Below are positions 42,202-51,200 of a stretch of DNA of 64,000 nucleotides, one piece after another. The notes under the pieces are model-generated. The model was given only the letters and a program-made list of their open reading frames with translations, did not search any database and was not told where the DNA came from. The first letter of the stretch is position 1. Each line of letters opens with the position of its first letter. This stretch comes from a virus, in IMG/VR virus record IMGVR_UViG_3300008954_000015, positions 1 to 64,000 of that record; one strand, written 5' to 3'. Position numbers and translations under genes: made by a program.

Positions 42202-45200
42202 GCGGAAAAGATCAAGGCGGTAAAACAGGCGGCTCAAAGTTGGGAGACTTCCTTAATAAGGAAAAGTCTATCCTAAACAAGAGCCTGGAAGACATCTCGC
42301 GCGACGCCGAGTCGCCAAAGTTTATTAAATCAAAATCACAGTCTAGAAGTAGGTTTTTGCCGGATATAGACTATTCTCAGCCATCTAATTTTGCGCGCTT
42401 CGGCTCCGCGGAGAGATACTACAAAGACTCTATTGAGAGGATCTACAAAACCTATCCATATGATGGATCAAAGCACGAACAAGAAGAGTGGTTCTTGTCA
42501 TCTTCTCATTTAGATTTATATCTCTTTAAGAAAGAGTATCCTCACGCCACCGGCGCCGTGAAATTTTCTCATTCTGGCTGGGGTTCTAAAACTGGTGCGT
42601 CACAACAATCTTATGGACAACCGGCAGATAAGCAGTACATATTGTTTTACGGTGGTCCGACAAAGGGAGATTTATACGATACTTCTTTGGGGAGAGAGAG
42701 TTGCTTAAAATTTACCCCAACTGCGGGCAACACTGTAGAGTTCTGGCTTAAGAAAGGAGAATATGTCAATTCTTTGACAGAAAAAGAAGTAATATTCGAC
42801 TGCTACAGCAAAAACGCCGCAGGCGCAGCTGACACTGCTCGCTTTAAAATAGAATTAGATTCTACAGTAGGTTCAAGTGCCAGCCCCTTTAAGCTAACTT
42901 ATATGTCTGGTAATGTAGGTTTAAACCACGTTTCGGTAGGAACGGTTTCAAAATCCGCATTGGTGGATAACAAGTGGCATCATTATGCATTTTCATTGGT
43001 TGCCTCTGGGTCGGTACTTAAGCATGATTTTTATGTTGACGGAGTGATAAACGAACAGGGGACAAGTTCTATCGCACCCATGGGAGATAGCAATCGAAAC
43101 ATGATAGCTACACTTGGATCCCTGGTTACGACAGTTTCCTCGCAAGCTGGTCTAGGCTGGGGTAAGCTGTCAGGCTCCTTGGATGATTTCAGGTTTTGGA
43201 AAAAATATAGGAATCCAAAAGATGTCGGCCGGTTTTATCACGATTCTGTAAACGGTGGCACTAAAAATGATCACACTAATTCTAGTTTGGGAATCTACTT
43301 TAAGTTCAACGAGGGTATAACTGGAGACTACTCACAGGACAGTACGATATTAGATTATTCCGGATGGGCAAAAAACGGTGCGGTGGTTGGGTACACTTCA
43401 GGCTTTAGAACGGAAGAGAGTGCCATTCATGAATCAGGGGCAACAAAGTGGACAGAAAAGGGTGATCCAATCATGTTGCCGATACATCCAAAAGTCGACA
43501 ACATGTTGTCGACTTTTAAAACAAAGGGTCAGGCCTGGGATATAGAGAACACGAACAATCTTTTTAATACTTTTCCTTCATTTATGTTAGAAGAGGATAG
43601 GGGAAGGCTTTATGAATTAATTCAAATTATGTCGAGCCAGTTCGATGAAATATATACACTTATAGAGCATTTGCCAAAATTAAAAAGAAAAGGTTTTAAA
43701 GACGTAAACGTTTCTGGCAGTGCGTCAATAAGAACAAAAGCAAATTCAGAAGTTCACAATAAAACATATTGCGACCCAGATTATCAGACAGAGAACACCG
43801 GTGGCCGATTTGAAGACCCAACAAAAGTAAAACTAATACCAGACGGTAGAGGTATATTTGGGGGAGCAGACCTTTTTTCTTCTTTCTTGGATCGTGATGA
43901 CAGAGAGCAGTACGATTACAGTCTTTTGCAGATAAGGGACTTTTTTATACAAAACCTCTACAATACCGCAACAGAAATTAACAAAAGGAAAGGGACAGAG
44001 GATTCGTTTAGAAATCTTATAAGATGTTTTGGCATAGATGACAAAATAATAAAACTAAACATATATGCAGACAACTTTGAATATAAAGTAGATGAAAGTC
44101 AATTACACACTGTTTCTAAGCAGAAATCGCTAAATTGTGGGGTCACCGATCACTTTAACGCAACCGTGCACCACAACACTGGGAGCGCTTCGTACACTAG
44201 AAACTATATCGCCGGTTCCACGCCAACAAACTCAGGACAAGGGATCACTCTAGAGGGAAATGTGATCTTTCCAAAGGTAGATTCAGAGGCTAGTCCCTAT
44301 TATGTTTCAAAAGATTTTGAAACAATTTCAATTTTCGGAATGCACAAAGCAGAGTTGCTTACAGAAAATCTTAAAGTTGATTACTCAAATCCAGCAAGCT
44401 TTCAGGTTCAGGCAGTCAGAGACATAGTTAGGCCAAATGATGTGCATTTTAGGTTAACAAGTTCTGCGGGGTTGATAACAGAACTAACAAGCAGTGTATA
44501 TCAGGAGATTTATGACAATAAGCCGTGGAACCTGTCTATCAGGATAAAGCCAAATTCAGAGTCCTTGTTCGGAACTTTGACAGGATCTGTAGACAAGAAC
44601 TACACTTTGGAGTTTTCAGGGTACAATTACGATTTGGACTCTTTGAGCGAAACTTTTCAACTTACTGCTTCTCTCTCTTCCGCTGTAGCTAACGCTGTCT
44701 TGGCAGCCAACAAGCGCGTATATATGGGCGCCCACCGAAATAACATGACTGGGTCAACGAGAGAGAAGACTGATCTTAGATTTGTTTCTCTGTCTTATTG
44801 GCAGGATTATTTAGAGTCTGCCGAGCTGCAAGCCCACGCGCGAGACTTCGGAAACATTGGCCGCCTAGGTTTGTATAAAAATATAGATGTCAATGCCGGA
44901 GCGCTGGATAATTACGACATTCGGAAAAATGACGCTCTTGCACTTCATTGGAATTTCGAAATGCATACAGCATCTTCAGATACTGGTGTTATGGACATTT
45001 TGGATATTTCCAGCGGCTCCTTGGACACTATTGGTGCGTTCGGTCACTATGGAAACATAGTAGGGTACCAGCATCCAGGAAAAGTACAATTTGCAAACAT
45101 TCCTTCAAAGGCTATTATGCAAGAGTTCTTATCAGTTTCTAAATTTTCATATTTGGAAAACATCCATTCAAGCGATCAGGTTCAAATTTTAGATTTAGAC

Positions 45201-48200
45201 AGGACGACCTTTAAAAGAAATGAAAAACCAATAACTTTCTTTTATTCTTTTGAGAAGAGTATGTATGCTGCCATTTCAGAAGAGATATTGAAGTATTTTG
45301 CTGGCCTAATCGAGTTCAACAACCTGATTGGCGAACCGGTAAACAAATATAGGTCAGATTATAAGGGCTTGAGAGTGTTAGCTCAAAGGTTTTTTGAAAA
45401 ATCTCAAGGAGACCTAGATTATGATAGGTTTGTTGAATTTTATAGATGGGTGGATGACTCAATTTCTAAATTTATAGATCAAATTAAGCCATATTCGGCC
45501 CGGTTTTCGAAGAAAATTTTAAATGTGGTCGAAAGCCACACACTAGAAAGAAACAAATATGACCACAAATTTCCAACGATAGAGATGAAATTGAATGACC
45601 CAATTGCACCTATTTTGGGCATAAACGAATTATTGTATGATTGGGAACACGGCCATGCGCCATTAACAACAACAGTTTCTTCTGGTACTTTAGCCGCGGC
45701 CACTGGAAAGATTACGATTATGGGCAGTTCCGCTTCTTTGTTGGACGGGGGAACTGTGACAATAACAAATACTGCAGGCCTAGAGAAGGTGTATATATTT
45801 GACGATGACGGCGACGGTGCCACCGGAACGGTAGATGGTTCCGGAAGAGTGAGAGTTCAGATTAGTGGTTTTAGTAAAGACGCCATGGCCACCCAGTTGA
45901 AGAATGCAATTAATCACGACAATGGTCACGGAGATACGATTACTATTACGGGACCAGGCCTAGAGTGGTCCGATGACGGAATATTAAATTTTACCCAAGC
46001 CACAGCCGGGTCAGCCGGAAACGTAACGATCACAAGCACTGTCAGTAGTGGATATTTCGACCCGGAAGGTTTTAGCGGCGGCACGGGAGGTTCAACTTCT
46101 AGCAGATCCGAGAAAGATAAATGCTTGTGGTGGAAAGATCGAGCAGACAGGAGGCATGATATTCCAGCGGCCGCCTCTGTAGACAAAGACAGAGAGAGGC
46201 AAAGAGTTGCAAGAAACACCCACGCATCTGGCTCAACTTATGTATTGCGAAAACTATCAAGACCCTATAAATTTGGGGTCACCATGCAGACAGGTTTTAG
46301 ATCAGGGCAAAATAGAAAAACAAACAAAAATGATGAGTTCTACAAGTCAGTATCAAAATTTGGCAGCACAGCAAATATAACCCTTCCAGCGGTAGATATA
46401 ATAGAGGACACTTATTGTAATGATATTATAGATCCGAACTACAAAGAAAGATTTAGAATTAAATCTTATACGGTGGGAGTTGATGGATATTATGATAGGG
46501 ACTCGGATTATAGTTTGCCGTTTAGTCTGTTTTCATCGTCGGCTGGTTCATCTTTTCCGAGCACCAAGGCCGGCTTGATCGTGACGAACAACCATCATGA
46601 TCATTACGGCGATGATCACGAGATTCCATTACAGGGGCCCTTTACTGAGGCTCACGTTGGAGGTATGCCTCACCGCCATGAATCTTTAGCAGGTACACTT
46701 AGCCAGGCTCGCGCAACAATTCAGGTTGACACTGGAGAACTTGGAACAACAACGTTGATTCTTAAAAACTCTGGAGGAACTACTCATACGATTACTGCTG
46801 CAGCTCTAGGTGCGAGTAATCCATCAACTGCAACAAAGATAAACACTGACCTCATTGGAAACGCTAATGACGCTACTGTACAAATGAAGGTGTCTTTGGA
46901 CGCCGCCAACGCGGCCGGCAACATTAAGATGAATGTTTCCACTATTACTAATAATTCGGACGGGAACCCTAGAATAATAACTTTAACTCAATTTGATACT
47001 GGTGGTCATGGGAACACACCGATCGCGGGTACCATGGTGTCTGGAAACAAGGTTCTTGTTAATAGTTTGGACCCCGACAGCGCCCATGGTGAATTATTTT
47101 TCACTGGGGGGAATCGCATAGAGAGGTTAGAAGCCTATGAAGTAAGGTCGGATGCGAACTCTATTACCATCCATCCGGTACCAGCTTCTGATCCTAGATC
47201 TTATTATTTTAGAGATGGTCTAGCAAAAAGGCCTGTAAATATTGCAAACATTAAATATACAACAGGGTCAGCAATATTGGGAAATTACGACCGCGACTAT
47301 CAAGTAGTGCTTACTAACGGGCGCTCTTTGAACAACAATGATTTTGTTGATAATGAGGGTTTTTCTTTTTCTGGCTCTGCATCAACCTTTATAAACGAAA
47401 TTATAGATACATCTAAGCCAGCGAGAACAAAGACGGAACATGTAATAGTTAATAGGTTTAGCAATGCAGGCCCAGAAACGGCAGCAGACTCTAACGGAGG
47501 TTATTCTGTAGATGTGGAGTCAGGAGAGTTCTCAGCCTATAATACAATTAATTATAAAAACATGAATGCGAGAAGGATCCTAAGCAGGCTTCATATTGAA
47601 AAGTCAGAGCAATTTGGTCTCCGATCAGGCTCCTTGAACACTTTGCTTGATTATACTCTAACAAGTAGTTTGGATGGCCCAACTGAAATCAGGCCGTCTA
47701 TGGCGACTTCTGTTCATATGCAAAACAGAAACCCTCACTACTACCTGGATCTTCCCGTCAGAGCAACTATGACGATTATGACGGACACTGGCACTCTGAG
47801 TACAAACTCCTTGACGCTTAAGAATTCTGACGGAACGACGCACACCATTAGTGCTGCAGCCTTAGGCGGCGGGAACCCCTCTACGGCGACACAAGTAAAT
47901 ACAGATATTGTTGGTAACGCCAACGATGCAGCAACACAAATCAGGGCATCGCTAGCGGCCGCTGCGACAGCAGGCAGCATAGATATGATAGTGTCGGCGG
48001 TCACGAACAACTCTGCAGGAGACCCTCGAGTCATTACTTTAACCCAAAACCACCCCGGCACTACTGGCAACACAGAGGTTGCGGGATCTTTGGTTAGCAG
48101 TAACAAGCTCATCATAAATAATATAACTGCTGGTGGATCACATGGTGAGTTATTTTTTACTGGCGGTGCCAACCCTGGCTCTTATGATTATGACAACTTT

Positions 48201-51200
48201 GTGGTGTATCACCAGATCCCACAAAATGATATCCAGTACACTTGGATAACAGCATCCTCTACGGATACTATAAAAACTTTCAGAGGACACACTTCTAATT
48301 TTACTATCCCGTCATCTTCCGGCCACCAATACCCTGCAGAGATTCAATTTTTGCAAAAGAGCGACCATGCAAGCTACTGGTGGATGGAGCCGAGCACATA
48401 CTCTCGCATTTGGGGTATTGCCCCCGGATATGCCTCCGCCGAGGGTGAGAACCCCCCGGGCTATCAGCAACCCGTTTATACTGATTTTGTGGGAATGAAT
48501 GCAAATATATATGAACCGGTGTCTTCTTCTATAAATACCTTAGGTTATTCATCTTTGGAATTTAGTGACACCGCCAAGGCCGGCCACACGGGCCTCTTTG
48601 TGAGTATAAATTACACAAATCAGACTTTTCTTGATGGTAATTTTGTTTATGGCGGCCAAACCTCACCCGGCGAAGAATCAAGAGTCTATGGGGTAGGCAG
48701 CCACGGATATGCTTGGGGCAATATGATCCTTAACGCACTAATACAACATCGACAGGGCCCTTATGGTTGGCCATCATGGAAACAGCTCCGCGGAGCATCT
48801 CATCCAATTATGAGAAGTCATAGAAAAAATAACCAATATTCTATACATTTTCGAGAAGGGGTTCCTAGTACTTCGCCGATAGTGGACTACGAATACGATA
48901 TATCACCCCGCGGTTCTAAAATAAAGGACAAATCAGCAAGATATTCTAGTAGGGTTGCAAAGAATTATTTTGATATTCCTGTTACATCCAAGTTTGATCC
49001 ATTTGTAATGATGAATTTTTCGGACTCAACTCTTCGGTTCATAGAAGACATGGGTTCGGGCACCGGTGATCAGGTGATGGAAAACGTTCTTTGGTGGCTT
49101 ACTGATGTTAGCACAGTCTTTCAGCCTGATTCTCAAATGTTTGAGAATATGTATTTTGCAGTTCGAGACACATACACAAATGCGATATCTACTTTTTCAA
49201 ATCCTGAAATTATTAGTGCTCTCAAGATAGATGAGGTGACACACCAGCCCATGGAATCAATGATGGCCGCTTATCAGGATGATAGCAGGGCAGACAAGCC
49301 AGACGCTTTTCATCAGATTAACTACCTTGAAGCAATATACCCAAGAGAGATCAACACATATACAAAGAATGCCAGAAATAGAGAGAATTTTGTTTTTCAC
49401 TCTTGGAATTCTGATAGATCTAAGAGAGAAAACATTTTAATCGGAAGTGCAATATCGGCATATTCAGATAATTCTGTAATTTTTCCAAAAATTAGACCAG
49501 TTATAGAAAACTATACGGAAACAAATTCTCTTTTTGTGGACACCTTAGATTACAAGAACTCCGGAGCGACGATAGTTCAATACATTACATCAAGTGCGTG
49601 GCTGCTTGATAGTCGTAAAGACTTTTCTAAAGAGCCCCTTTCTCTTACCGCATCATATACATCCACTAATGCTAGCTTTTTAGCAAATAGAGACCAGGGA
49701 GTCAGAGGCGAAGGGGAGCTACAAAATGATTATAGTATATTTGGCCTAGGTTATAATAGAATTCATGGAACCCCTCCTCCTGCTTTGGTGTATAATCGTC
49801 GCATTCCACAGCCGTACGGCACATATGGCGCCGACGGCTATGAGGAGTATTTAGCAGGGGAAAGCAAGTGGGAGGTGAACAAGGATAGTAGTTCTCCATT
49901 TTACGATAAATACACAGATTACAACGAAGAGATAAGATTAGTAGGGCAGAACTATTCTCTGGTCCCTGAATTCAAGATAAGTGACCACATAGAGACCATC
50001 GTCAAATTATCTGACCAAAGCACATCTCGAGAAGACTTTAACACGCCGCTAGAAACTTTGTTAAGCTTGACAGGAGGCGTCTACAATACTTCTCATGGAA
50101 CTTTGGCAGTCGGTTCTAATTTTTATAAAACATATTCGACATCAGATTTCTTAAAGTATTTCGGAACAATTCAAGACTCTTTCGAAGAATCAAATGCCCC
50201 TTTTGCCCCCGGGCGCCTCACACTAAAGTGCAAGGGTGTTATGAAATTTTTGCCCTATAGGGGCTTTTATCCGGTCGAGAGAACAGCGCAGATAGGTGAA
50301 ATTTTTACTAAATGTTACTTGCAAGACTATAGATATAAATCTTTAAACGGCTCAGACGTGAGTGATCATTTAGATAAAAAGATGTCAGGGTCTTTGCATC
50401 ATGCTATAAAACCTCTCATGGCTCCTGGGGTTTTGTATAATTCGATCAAATCTGGGGTTGCAGTTGATTATCCTTTGTTTGAGAATGATATAAGGGGAAC
50501 TAAGGCAATAGGGTTCATAAACATCAATCTTTTGGATGCTTCAAAGACAGCGTGGACCGCAAATTCAATTTCCTCTGCAGGGACATACCCAAAGATACAA
50601 ATGGGACTATTAGAGGCGGATGGTACAACAACAACAAAGACATTCCACTTCTTTTCGGATGCAGTAGACAACGCGAGTGAGTCAACTCACGTTAAATATG
50701 TTGATGTTGGCCAGCCTCCAGAACTTGCAGCTTCGCTTGACCGCAGGTCTGCATCTAGAAACACTCAGGTTGCTCGACAGCTTTCTGCTAAGCTGGTCGC
50801 CGCCGGCTTTGAAGTGGTGGATTTAAATTATTTAGTTGAGACGGATTATTCTGTTATCAACACCGATGGGTCGATCTCATCAGGAACCAATCCACCAGAC
50901 CGAATGCCCACTGCCTTGTGGTCAACTGGAGATCCTGACTTTAACATAGGCGTCATCCCCGACCCCGGTGAAGATAGTTCCGGCCGCGCGAAGGCCATGT
51001 ACATTCCTGGTGTTGGGCTGGTTTCAGTGCCGGGAGTAGGGGGAGCTTGTATTGTTTTTCGGCAGCCTTATGTTGGTTCTTCTGGTAACGTTGCGCTGAG
51101 TGTGTCTGATGGTGTGCGAGATGGCTCTGGTCAAGAAGCAAGTAAAATTCATTTTTCTGCTAATCCCGGGCGCGGCGTCACTATATCGGGAGGTCATTCT

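Noticed and set aside
46708-48173. Module duplication as a diversity-generating retroelement or recombination hot spot
   Set aside because: No reverse transcriptase gene or near-identical template repeat is seen; similarity is at protein level with diverged DNA.
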